Source: CAYUIG01 sp964444685
GTDB lineage: Bacteria > Gemmatimonadota > Gemmatimonadetes > Longimicrobiales > RSA9
DNA: 17,343 bases
Direction: 5' to 3'
Assembly (NCBI GenBank): GCA_964444685.1
Contig: CAYUIG010000062.1
Span: forward strand, 1 to 17,343
Each line of letters opens with the position of its first letter. The stretch's first letter is position 1. Both the position numbers and the translations under genes were made by a program. Of this stretch, positions 12,098 to 17,343 are shown one piece after another. The notes beneath the pieces were generated by a model. The model made no database searches, was not told the origin of the DNA, and saw nothing but the letters and a program-made list of their open reading frames with translations.

Positions 12098-12619
12098 ATG
12101 CAACGCCACCTCGCAACCCTCTCGCAGCACCAGCCCTTGGTCCGCGCGTTCGTCGCCGACCTACCGTCCTTCGCCATGGCCGGGCTCGCGCGCCTCAACA
12201 AGCGCCGCCGCCAGGCGCCCGAAGCCGCAACCTTGCCGGCATACGTCGGCAACCTGCACCGCGCGCGGGTCTCCTCGCGCCAGCGCGACCGGGAGGCGAC
12301 CGTGTTCTTCGAATCGGTCCACCGCGATCGGGCGGACGTGCTCCGGGATCTGATGGTCCGCGTGTGGCGCGTGCCGGCCGATGACCTGGTCGTCGAGAAC
12401 ATCTGGAGCGCCGACGAGCTGCTCACCCGTGGTTTCAGCGACAGCGAGTCGGGCGACCTGCGTCTCTTCGCATCGGGCTGGGACCCGGCCGAGGGCACGC
12501 TCTACACCGACCCGAGCGAGACGCTGATCCTCGTCGCCTCGCAGGCCCTGCACGACCGCCTGCACAGCGCGCAGATGCTGCTCCCGCAGCGCACGCGCAT
12601 CGAGGGAGTCGCGGCATGA
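12098..12619 (+). CDS. Hypothetical phage early protein
   Basis: A 173-residue protein, first gene of the rightward early operon, with GGAGG 5 nt upstream of the ATG. The N-terminus is basic and helical (LARLNKRRRQAPEAATLPAY). The middle (TVFFESVHRDRADVLRDLMV) and C-terminal parts (ESGDLRLFASGWDPAEGTLY, SETLILVASQALHDRLHSAQ) look like a compact alpha/beta fold. No family is recognised. First genes of such operons often act against host functions, but nothing in the sequence shows this. It is coupled to the next gene by ATGA (12616-12619). Confidence 0.65.
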   Translation: MQRHLATLSQHQPLVRAFVADLPSFAMAGLARLNKRRRQAPEAATLPAYVGNLHRARVSSRQRDREATVFFESVHRDRADVLRDLMVRVWRVPADDLVVENIWSADELLTRGFSDSESGDLRLFASGWDPAEGTLYTDPSETLILVASQALHDRLHSAQMLLPQRTRIEGVAA

Positions 12620-12975
12620 AGGGCGAGCACACCGCTGCGGGGGAAGCGCCGCGTATGAAGCTCGACCCCGACGGCCATTGGCGGGGCCGCCCCAGGATGC
12701 CAGTCGACCAGTACGAGCCGGCTTTCGATTTCCGCGTGAACGTTCACATGCGCAGTTCACCGCCCCGCCGGGCGCAGATCAGCGTGCAGCAATCATCGTG
12801 GTCAATGGAGATGTACAGCCGCCCCGACCAGCTGCGCGAGATGGCCGCGCTCTTCACCGAAGCGGCCAACCTGATCGACATGCTCGCGCTCGTCGATCGC
12901 AGCGCGGCCGACCACGAAGGACCCGACCCCGAAGACGCCGACAGCGAGATCGCCGCCGCCGAGGTGACGCCGTGA
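12616..12975 (+). CDS. Hypothetical phage early protein
   Basis: A 119-residue protein. It has a polar N-terminus, a beta-rich centre (FDFRVNVHMRSSPPRRAQIS, VQQSSWSMEMYS), a helix RPDQLREMAALFTEAANLID and an acidic C-terminus (DHEGPDPEDADSEIAAAEV). No domain is recognised. ATGA overlap upstream and GTGA overlap downstream (12972-12975) place it firmly in the operon. Confidence 0.65.
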   Translation: MKGEHTAAGEAPRMKLDPDGHWRGRPRMPVDQYEPAFDFRVNVHMRSSPPRRAQISVQQSSWSMEMYSRPDQLREMAALFTEAANLIDMLALVDRSAADHEGPDPEDADSEIAAAEVTP

Positions 12976-13193
12976 GGCTCGCCACCGAACGCATGCTGCG
13001 CCCGCTGCACGCGGCCCGCCAGGTTCGCGCGGCCGATGTGCTCGGCTCGAGCGTGATGCTTGCGGGCTTCCTCGCCCTGCTCTTTCTCGCCGAGTGCATC
13101 GCCATCAGCCTGCTCGACTGGGCCATGGGTCGGCCGCACACGGTGATCCCGGCGCTCGTCGCCTTTCTGGAAACGCTCGACGGAGGCATCTGA
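12972..13193 (+). CDS. Small phage membrane protein
   Basis: A 73-residue protein with a basic N-terminus (RLATERMLRPLHAARQVRAA) and one strong hydrophobic segment, VMLAGFLALLFLAECIAISL (about 29-48). The GTG start is chosen because GTGA overlaps the upstream stop exactly; the internal ATG at 13002 would cut off the basic N-terminus. No family is recognised. Its stop overlaps the next start as TGATG. Confidence 0.6.
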   Translation: MRLATERMLRPLHAARQVRAADVLGSSVMLAGFLALLFLAECIAISLLDWAMGRPHTVIPALVAFLETLDGGI

Positions 13194-13333
13194 TGATGGA
13201 GTTCGCTGGAAACGCATTCTGGTTCGTCGCGGGCCTGATCGTCGGGCAAGCGGCAATGATCGTCGTGCTGGCGCTGCTGTTCGGTGCGCGCGAGACGCCC
13301 GCCGCGGACGGCGTGGAGGGCCTGTCGCAATGA
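13193..13333 (+). CDS. Small phage membrane protein, 46 residues
   Basis: A 46-residue single-pass membrane protein: FAGNAFWFVAGLIVGQAAMI then VVLALLFGARE, followed by a short acidic tail. It resembles the small membrane proteins common in phage early regions (DUF3789-like pattern). GGAGG lies upstream at 13182-13186, with TGATG overlap to the previous gene and ATGA to the next. Confidence 0.6.
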   Translation: MMEFAGNAFWFVAGLIVGQAAMIVVLALLFGARETPAADGVEGLSQ

Positions 13334-13533
13334 GCCGCCACCGCGCCGACGAGATCGAAGCGCTACGCCTCGCGTCCGAGCAGTACCAGGCGCAGGCGCA
13401 GCTCATCGCGACGATCTGTCGCAACAACCCGCGCGGCCTGCGACTGCCGCCGATGTTCGGCCAGCGCGCGACCCGGCGCCGCTCCCGATGCCAAGTCGAA
13501 CCCCAGTCCCGGCCGACGGCGACGTGCCCGTGA
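13330..13533 (+). CDS. Hypothetical small phage protein
   Basis: A 67-residue protein with a helical N-terminal half (HRADEIEALRLASEQYQAQA, QLIATICRNN) and a basic C-terminus (QRATRRRSRCQVEPQSRPT). No family is recognised. It is coupled by ATGA upstream and GTGA downstream. The first half looks more protein-like than the last 20 residues. Confidence 0.5.
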   Translation: MSRHRADEIEALRLASEQYQAQAQLIATICRNNPRGLRLPPMFGQRATRRRSRCQVEPQSRPTATCP

Positions 13534-13673
13534 CGCCGCTCGACGACGCCGCGCTGCGTCGCGCGCAGCTGATTCCGGATGCGCGTGACGAAACGCTGCG
13601 CCGCGCGTTGATCGAGCGCACGCGGTTCGATCTGCGCAGAGCGCTGCCACGCCCGAAGAAGGACTCCCGATGA
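13530..13673 (+). CDS. Hypothetical small phage protein
   Basis: A 47-residue basic, helical protein: TPLDDAALRRAQLIPDARDE, TLRRALIERTRFDLRRALPR, PKKDSR. The GTG at 13530 overlaps the previous stop as GTGA, the common pattern in this operon; an ATG at 13488 (61 residues) is the alternative but has no ribosome site. Its stop overlaps the kinase start as ATGA. The function is unknown. Confidence 0.5.
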   Translation: MTPLDDAALRRAQLIPDARDETLRRALIERTRFDLRRALPRPKKDSR

Positions 13674-14305
13674 CCACGGTCCCCCTGATCGGCATCTGCG
13701 GATTCTCGCGCAGCGGCAAAGACACGATGGCGCGCATGCTCGCCGAGCAATACCGCATCGGTCTCGTCGCGTTCGCCGATCCACTGAAGCGCGAGGTCGC
13801 CGCCGCCTGGCAAGTCGACACGTCCGTCTTCTACGGCGACGAGAAGGACCGCAGCATCGAAGCGCTCGCGCTGCGCCGCTGCACGGACTCGGAGTTCGTC
13901 GCGGAGCACTGGCACCTCGCCGGCCTGTCGACGCTCAAGCCCAGGACGGTCATGCAGTGCTGGGGCAAGTGGATGCACCACCGCGACCCGGGCCGGTACG
14001 TGCGCCTGGCCGCGCAGACGGTCGCCGAGATCGCTTCGACCGATCCAGCGGCGGTTCTGATCACTGATGCGAGGCTCGATCACGAGCGCGACTGGCTTCG
14101 TTCGCAGGGCGGGCTGATCTGGCGCGTCGTGAATCCCGCCAGGCCGCACCCGCCCTCGGGCGACGCGACCGAGAAGCAGCACCTCGCGTGGCGCGTCGAC
14201 GCCGTGATCGTGAATGACGGCAAGACAGAGCAGCTCGCGAAGGTCGCGGTCGATGTCTTTCGAGATGCGTGCGTGCCGGGTATGCGCCGGCGCATAAACG
14301 GGTAA
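13670..14305 (+). CDS. Deoxynucleotide monophosphate kinase
   Basis: A 211-residue nucleotide kinase of the phage dNMP kinase family. The P-loop is GFSRSGKDT (11-19) after the strand PLIGIC. The region AFADPLKREVAAAW (about 34-47) is the family's typical FADPLK motif for substrate binding. Later elements include MQCWGKWMHHRDPGRYVRLA (about 94-113, comparable to the Q-x-x-G region) and VLITDARLDHERDWL (about 127-141, the conserved D-x-R strand). It would phosphorylate deoxynucleoside monophosphates in the cytoplasm to feed phage DNA synthesis. It is coupled to the previous small gene by ATGA. Confidence 0.85.
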   Translation: MTTVPLIGICGFSRSGKDTMARMLAEQYRIGLVAFADPLKREVAAAWQVDTSVFYGDEKDRSIEALALRRCTDSEFVAEHWHLAGLSTLKPRTVMQCWGKWMHHRDPGRYVRLAAQTVAEIASTDPAAVLITDARLDHERDWLRSQGGLIWRVVNPARPHPPSGDATEKQHLAWRVDAVIVNDGKTEQLAKVAVDVFRDACVPGMRRRING

Positions 14306-14327
14306 CCCCAACCAAAACGAGGAACCG

Positions 14328-14675
14328 ATGGCGAAGGCATTCGGGGTGTTTCTGCAGGAGATCAACGAGGGCCGCGTCCACGGCCGCGCGACCGAACGGC
14401 TCGACGCGCTCCTGCATGCGGTACGCGACACCGGCAAGGCCGGATCGCTCACGGTGACGATCAAGGTGAAGCCGGCCGCGCGCAGCGCCGGGATCGTCGA
14501 CAAGGTGACGCTGAAGGGCGAGGTCAAGGTCGACCTGCCGATGAACGATGCCGGCGAGGATTTCTTCTGGATGACGGAAGACGCCGAGCTTTCCCGCAAC
14601 CACCCGCGACAGAGCAGCCTCGAGCTGCGCGAAGCGCCCGCCGCCGCCGTCGGCGACCTGAAGGAGATCTCATGA
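14328..14675 (+). CDS. Hypothetical phage protein next to DUF2303 gene
   Basis: A 115-residue protein. The N-terminal helix (FGVFLQEINEGRVHGRATER) is followed by a strand-rich centre with alternating residues (SLTVTIKVKPAARSAGIVDK, VTLKGEVKVDLPM) and an aromatic FFWMTEDAELSRNHPRQ. Proteins of this pattern commonly precede YfdQ-like genes in prophages; the two probably work together, but the role is unknown. GAGGAA lies 6 nt upstream of the start, and the stop overlaps the next start as ATGA. Confidence 0.7.
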   Translation: MAKAFGVFLQEINEGRVHGRATERLDALLHAVRDTGKAGSLTVTIKVKPAARSAGIVDKVTLKGEVKVDLPMNDAGEDFFWMTEDAELSRNHPRQSSLELREAPAAAVGDLKEIS

Positions 14676-15505
14676 GCACCGCGCCCGCCCAATTTTCCGC
14701 CGACGGCGAGACGATCGAACGCCTGCAGAAGCTATTCGGCGCAGCACTCGACGTGACCGACATCGATGGCACGAAGCACATCATCGTTCCCGCAGGGTGG
14801 AACTACACCGACCTCACCGAACAGGTCCGGATGGCCCAGGACGCGCCGCACCGCGCGAAAGGTAACGTGCTGCTCGGCGACATGCCCAGCTTCGTCTTGT
14901 TCTGCAAGCAGCAGCGCGCTGGGGGGTTGTGGCCGAGCGCTCGCGTCTATGCGAGCGTGAAGCACCGATCCCTCTCGTGCGTCTTCAACGATCATGGCCC
15001 GTCACGGCCTGGCTGGCGCGACTTCAGTGCCAGCTACACCGTCGCGCTGTCACGGGAGTTCAGCAAGTGGATAGGCCAGAACGGCAAGCCGCTCGATCAG
15101 GCAGCGTTCGCGGAGTTCGTCGAAGAAAACCACGCCGACATCGTCGAGCCTTCGGGCGACATGTTGATGCGCATCGCGATGACGCTGCAGGCGAAGACCG
15201 ACGTCGAGTTCCGATCGTCGAAGCGGCTGGACAATGGGCAGGTGCAACTCACCTACGTCGAGACGATCGACGCCCGGGCGGGTGACGGCTCGCTCGAGAT
15301 CCCGCGCGAGTTCGCGATCGGCGTTCGCCTGTTCGAGAATGGCGAAGGCTACAAGGTCAAGGCGCGGCTGAAGTACCGCCTGCACTCGAGCACCGTGAAG
15401 TTCTGGTTCGAACTCGATCGACCGGAGAAGGCGATCGAGGACGCGTTCGCCAAGTACATCGAAGCCGCTGCCGAGATCGGCGTGCCGGTGCTGATGACCG
15501 CGTAA
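14672..15505 (+). CDS. YfdQ/DUF2303 family phage protein
   Basis: A 277-residue protein of the DUF2303 family (YfdQ of the E. coli CPS-53 prophage is a member). Family-like segments are IDGTKHIIVPAGWNYTDL (about 31-48), GNVLLGDMPSFVLFCKQQ (64-81), VYASVKHRSLSCVFNDHGPS then PGWRDFSASYTVALSREFSK (about 92-131), and a C-terminal domain with TYVETIDARAGDGSLEIPRE and FWFELDRPEKAIEDAF. The biochemical role is not established; position between a kinase and integrase suggests early DNA metabolism. A strong AAGGAG precedes the start, which overlaps the previous stop as ATGA. Confidence 0.8.
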   Translation: MSTAPAQFSADGETIERLQKLFGAALDVTDIDGTKHIIVPAGWNYTDLTEQVRMAQDAPHRAKGNVLLGDMPSFVLFCKQQRAGGLWPSARVYASVKHRSLSCVFNDHGPSRPGWRDFSASYTVALSREFSKWIGQNGKPLDQAAFAEFVEENHADIVEPSGDMLMRIAMTLQAKTDVEFRSSKRLDNGQVQLTYVETIDARAGDGSLEIPREFAIGVRLFENGEGYKVKARLKYRLHSSTVKFWFELDRPEKAIEDAFAKYIEAAAEIGVPVLMTA

Positions 15506-15520
15506 TAGGCGGAGCGCAGC

Positions 15521-15622
15521 GTGACCCACATCTACATCAGCATCGCGCAAGGCGACTGGCCGTACGTGATCGGCGCGCTGTTCCTCGTGCTCGTTCTGCT
15601 GGCGTGGAGCGCGTCGCGGTGA
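15521..15622 (+). CDS. Tiny membrane protein, 33 residues
   Basis: A GTG-started gene: THIYISIAQGDWPYVIGALF, LVLVLLAWSASR. One hydrophobic segment (VIGALFLVLVLLAW) with a basic end, so a single-pass membrane peptide is likely. GGAG lies 6 nt before the GTG, and the stop overlaps the next gene as GTGA (15619-15622). Its ribosome site and coupling support it despite its size. Confidence 0.5.
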   Translation: MTHIYISIAQGDWPYVIGALFLVLVLLAWSASR

Positions 15623-15918
15623 GTCGCGAGTCGAAGATCGAGTGGAGATCCCGCGAATTTCTCGCGCAGCTGTATGGGCATGAGTCGCTGCCCCGCCTGA
15701 GCGTAACGCGCACGTCAATCAAGGGCGATCGGTGGGCCGACGGTATCACCTGGGACGAACTGCAACGGGTGAAGAGCGAGTGCGGCTTCGGCGGCGTGGA
15801 TGCGGTCGAGGTCTACCCGCCGGATTGCGATGTCGTGAACGTCGGGAACCTGCGGCACCTGTGGCTGATGCCGGCGCCGCTGCCGTTCGCATGGCGACGA
15901 GCGAAGGCGCGCGGCTGA
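15619..15918 (+). CDS. Phage protein, DUF7694-like
   Basis: A 99-residue protein. Recognisable are GDRWADGITWDELQRVKSEC (residues about 36-55), then DAVEVYPPDCDVVNV and LRHLWLMP: a W-x-x-L-Q-x-x-K helix followed by the EVYPP and HLW-LP strands, a pattern seen in a phage family of unknown function. The GTG at 15619 fits the GTGA overlap; an ATG at 15604 is also possible. It precedes the DUF4224 gene by 2 bp. Confidence 0.65.
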   Translation: MSRESKIEWRSREFLAQLYGHESLPRLSVTRTSIKGDRWADGITWDELQRVKSECGFGGVDAVEVYPPDCDVVNVGNLRHLWLMPAPLPFAWRRAKARG

Positions 15919-15920
15919 CC

Positions 15921-16154
15921 ATGAACGCCGCGCCGCCCGAGCTTCTGAGCGACGAAGCGCTGGTCGAACTCACCGGCTACACGAGCGCGCGCGGCCAGCG
16001 CAAGTGGCTCGACGAGAACAGCTGGCGCTACGCGGTAGCCCGCGACGGCTCGCCGCGCGTGGCGCGCGCGTACTTCCTGCTCAAGATGGGCGTGCCGAGC
16101 TCGGGCGAAACCGCGGAGCTTGCCACCGCCCCCAACTGGAACGCGATCGCCTGA
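15921..16154 (+). CDS. DUF4224 protein, excisionase-like
   Basis: A 77-residue protein with the DUF4224 pattern: PELLSDEALVELTGYTSARG, QRKWLDENSWRYAVARDGSP and ARAYFLLKMG. The L-S-D-E-L-x-x-L-T-G-Y start resembles a MerR/excisionase-type winged helix that binds DNA. Genes of this family usually lie directly before an integrase, as here (11 bp), so a role in steering excision is likely but inferred. ATG start 2 bp after the preceding stop. Confidence 0.75.
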   Translation: MNAAPPELLSDEALVELTGYTSARGQRKWLDENSWRYAVARDGSPRVARAYFLLKMGVPSSGETAELATAPNWNAIA

Positions 16155-16165
16155 CGGGCTACGCT

Positions 16166-17209
16166 ATGCGAATGCCCGGCAAGAGGAAGAACGAGCAGCA
16201 CCTGGTGCCACGCCTGTACGTGAAGCGCGGCAAGCGCCGTGACACGTATTGGACGCTGCTCGGAGGCAAGTACTACGGACTCGGTGCCGATCGCCGCGAG
16301 GCCGAGCAGCTGCTGCGCGACCTGGTCGAAGGCCGCCCGGTCTCCGGGACGATCCACGATCTCTCCGAGCGGTTCATCCGGCACATCGAGCGCGAGCGCG
16401 AGCGGGGCGTGAAGACGGCGCTGGCCGAGCGCACGATCGCCGACTACACGGAGGCGCTGCGGGATCGGCTGATGCCGGTGTTCGGAAAGATGCGGCCAGC
16501 CGACTTCCGGCCGACACACGCTGCGCAGTACCTGGCGAAGATGGCCGAGAAGGGTCGCGCGGTGCGCGCGAATCGCGAGATCGCGGCGCTCGGATCGATG
16601 TTCGACTACGGGATGCGGCTCGGCGTCGTGGCAGCCAACCCGTGCCGCGGCGTGAAGCGCAACACCGAGATCCCACGCGGCCGCGGCGTCACGATCGCCG
16701 AGATGAACGGGCTGATCGCTACGGCAAGGGCACGCGGAGTAGGTAGCTACATGGTCGCACTGATCGGCGTGATGGTTGCGATCACCGGCCGACGACGCGT
16801 AGAGATCCGGCGCTTGACGCTGGCATCGCTGACACCCGAGGGCGTCGTCGGCGAAGAAGCGAAAGCGAAGCGCGGCCGCAGGGGGCGCCCGTTCCTCGTG
16901 CAATGGTCGCCGACGCTGCGCGAAGTCGTCGACGAAGCGCGCGCGCTCGAGCGACCTACGACGTCGATCTATCTGTTCGCGAGCCGCGGAGGCGGGCCAT
17001 ACAGCGACAGTGGATTCAAGTCGATCTGGAACCGCATCATGACCGACTACGTCGAGGCCGGCGGCGAGCACTTCACGGCGCACGACCTGCGCGCGCTCTT
17101 CGTGTCGACGAAGCTCGAGCGCGGCGAGGATCCGGCCACGCACGCGAACCCGGCGACGACGTACAAGGTGTACGACCGGCGCCGCGTGGTGAAGGTCAAG
17201 GCGCTCTGA
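16166..17209 (+). CDS. int: Tyrosine site-specific integrase
   Basis: A 347-residue tyrosine recombinase that joins phage and host attachment sites. The N-terminal arm-binding part (about 16-55) contains LYVKRGKRRDTYWTLLGGKYYGLG. The core-binding SAM-like helices are about 62-170. The catalytic domain shows the first Arg in ITGRRRVEIRRL (209-211), the lysine region AKAKRGRRGRPF (232-243), H306-x-x-R309 in FTAHDLRAL, H326 in ATHANPATT and the nucleophile Y336 in YKVYDRR, all in the proper order. It is the last gene before the tRNA-His 3' end, the usual place for attachment. The ATG at 16166 is used; another 6 nt later is equal. Complete and apparently functional. Confidence 0.9.
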   Translation: MRMPGKRKNEQHLVPRLYVKRGKRRDTYWTLLGGKYYGLGADRREAEQLLRDLVEGRPVSGTIHDLSERFIRHIERERERGVKTALAERTIADYTEALRDRLMPVFGKMRPADFRPTHAAQYLAKMAEKGRAVRANREIAALGSMFDYGMRLGVVAANPCRGVKRNTEIPRGRGVTIAEMNGLIATARARGVGSYMVALIGVMVAITGRRRVEIRRLTLASLTPEGVVGEEAKAKRGRRGRPFLVQWSPTLREVVDEARALERPTTSIYLFASRGGGPYSDSGFKSIWNRIMTDYVEAGGEHFTAHDLRALFVSTKLERGEDPATHANPATTYKVYDRRRVVKVKAL

Positions 17210-17297
17210 TGTTAGAAAGTTTCGGAGGACTTAGAAAATCTGCTGAAAATCTAGGCAACTGACTTTCAGCTAAGTCTTTGAACTTTCGGGAGAAAGT
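17210..17297. other. AT-rich attachment-region arm between integrase and tRNA
   Basis: This segment is visibly richer in A and T than the rest. It holds a direct repeat GAAAATCT (17234-17241 and 17245-17252, 11 bp apart), inverted repeats GACTTAG/CTAAGTC (17228-17234 and 17270-17276) and GCTGAAA/TTTCAGC (17242-17248 and 17264-17270), and AACTTTC-GGGA-GAAAGTT (17281-17298). Such repeats fit integrase or excisionase arm sites and an integrase terminator; which one cannot be told from sequence. Confidence 0.5.
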
Positions 17298-17343
17298 TGG
17301 GGTGGGCGATGGGATTCGAACCCACGACAACCGGAATCACAAT
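17298..17343 (-). tRNA. tRNA-His(GUG), 3' part, and attR core
   Basis: Read on the minus strand this is the anticodon loop TTGTGAT, the variable region and T-arm with GGTTCGAATCC, and the acceptor 3' strand CGCCCACC ending in encoded CCA. The anticodon GTG identifies tRNA-His. The 5' half lies beyond the window edge. The integrase next to its 3' end shows the prophage is inserted here, so the attachment core should lie within this 3' part. Confidence 0.9.

Noticed and set aside
20..17288. 10-bp match TGAACTTTCG at 20-29 and 17279-17288 as attachment repeats
   Set aside because: Too short, and the prophage core should lie in the tRNA 3' end; the left attachment site is expected outside the window.
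1..17343. CRISPR array, rRNA, insertion sequence
   Set aside because: No regularly spaced repeats with unique spacers, no rRNA-like sequence and no transposase or terminal inverted repeats were seen.

Overview
The window is the lysogeny, early and replication half of a lambdoid prophage in a high-GC bacterium. Host evidence: the DNA is GC-rich with strong G/C third-position use, and the last 46 bases are the 3' part of a tRNA-His(GUG) gene on the minus strand with CCA encoded. A tyrosine integrase lies just inside it. A Burkholderiales-like betaproteobacterium, or a similar high-GC proteobacterium, fits best; this is inference. The other attachment site and the packaging, head, tail and lysis genes lie outside, to the left.

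Layout, read from the tRNA inwards (right to left): attR and integrase; a DUF4224 excisionase-like gene; then, all on the plus strand from 12098, small membrane and hypothetical proteins, a deoxynucleotide monophosphate kinase and a YfdQ/DUF2303 protein. These form one rightward operon starting at a promoter near 12043-12070, which carries two operators of the form TACC-N4-GGTA. Left of it is the immunity block: an XRE-like repressor without a LexA-type protease domain, an 81-residue protein and a membrane-anchored HIRAN-domain protein (10572-11971), closed by an intrinsic terminator. Divergent from the repressor is a YdaS/Cro-like gene whose promoter carries two more copies of the operator. 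It is followed leftward by a CII-like HTH gene and three tiny coupled genes. This is the lambda plan in mirror image: att-int-xis-...-PL, cI, PR-cro-cII-...-O-P-Q.

Left of 8729 a tight minus-strand operon with overlapping start and stop codons runs through a C5-cytosine methyltransferase, a helicase-methyltransferase fusion, an HNH-fold/HTH protein, a small membrane protein, two winged-helix-like proteins, an O-like initiator, a P-like helicase loader, an AP2-domain protein and a Q-like regulator. Then come a candidate late promoter, a terminator and an HNH endonuclease gene. A cluster of helically phased repeats inside the O-like gene is a good candidate origin.

The most striking feature is in the C5 methyltransferase gene. 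A 501-bp segment flanked by 5-bp direct repeats (7149-7649) sits inside it and carries a complete HNH-HTH homing-endonuclease-like gene in another frame of the same strand. The methyltransferase frame stays open through the whole insert, so the enzyme would carry a 167-residue Arg/Gly/Asp/Ser-rich extra segment. Other points of interest are the four-operator regulon, a TTGA-N6-TTGA site at the lambda PRE position, a 17-bp gene-junction sequence used three times, and the HIRAN protein co-oriented with the repressor. No stretch over 300 bases lacks a gene.
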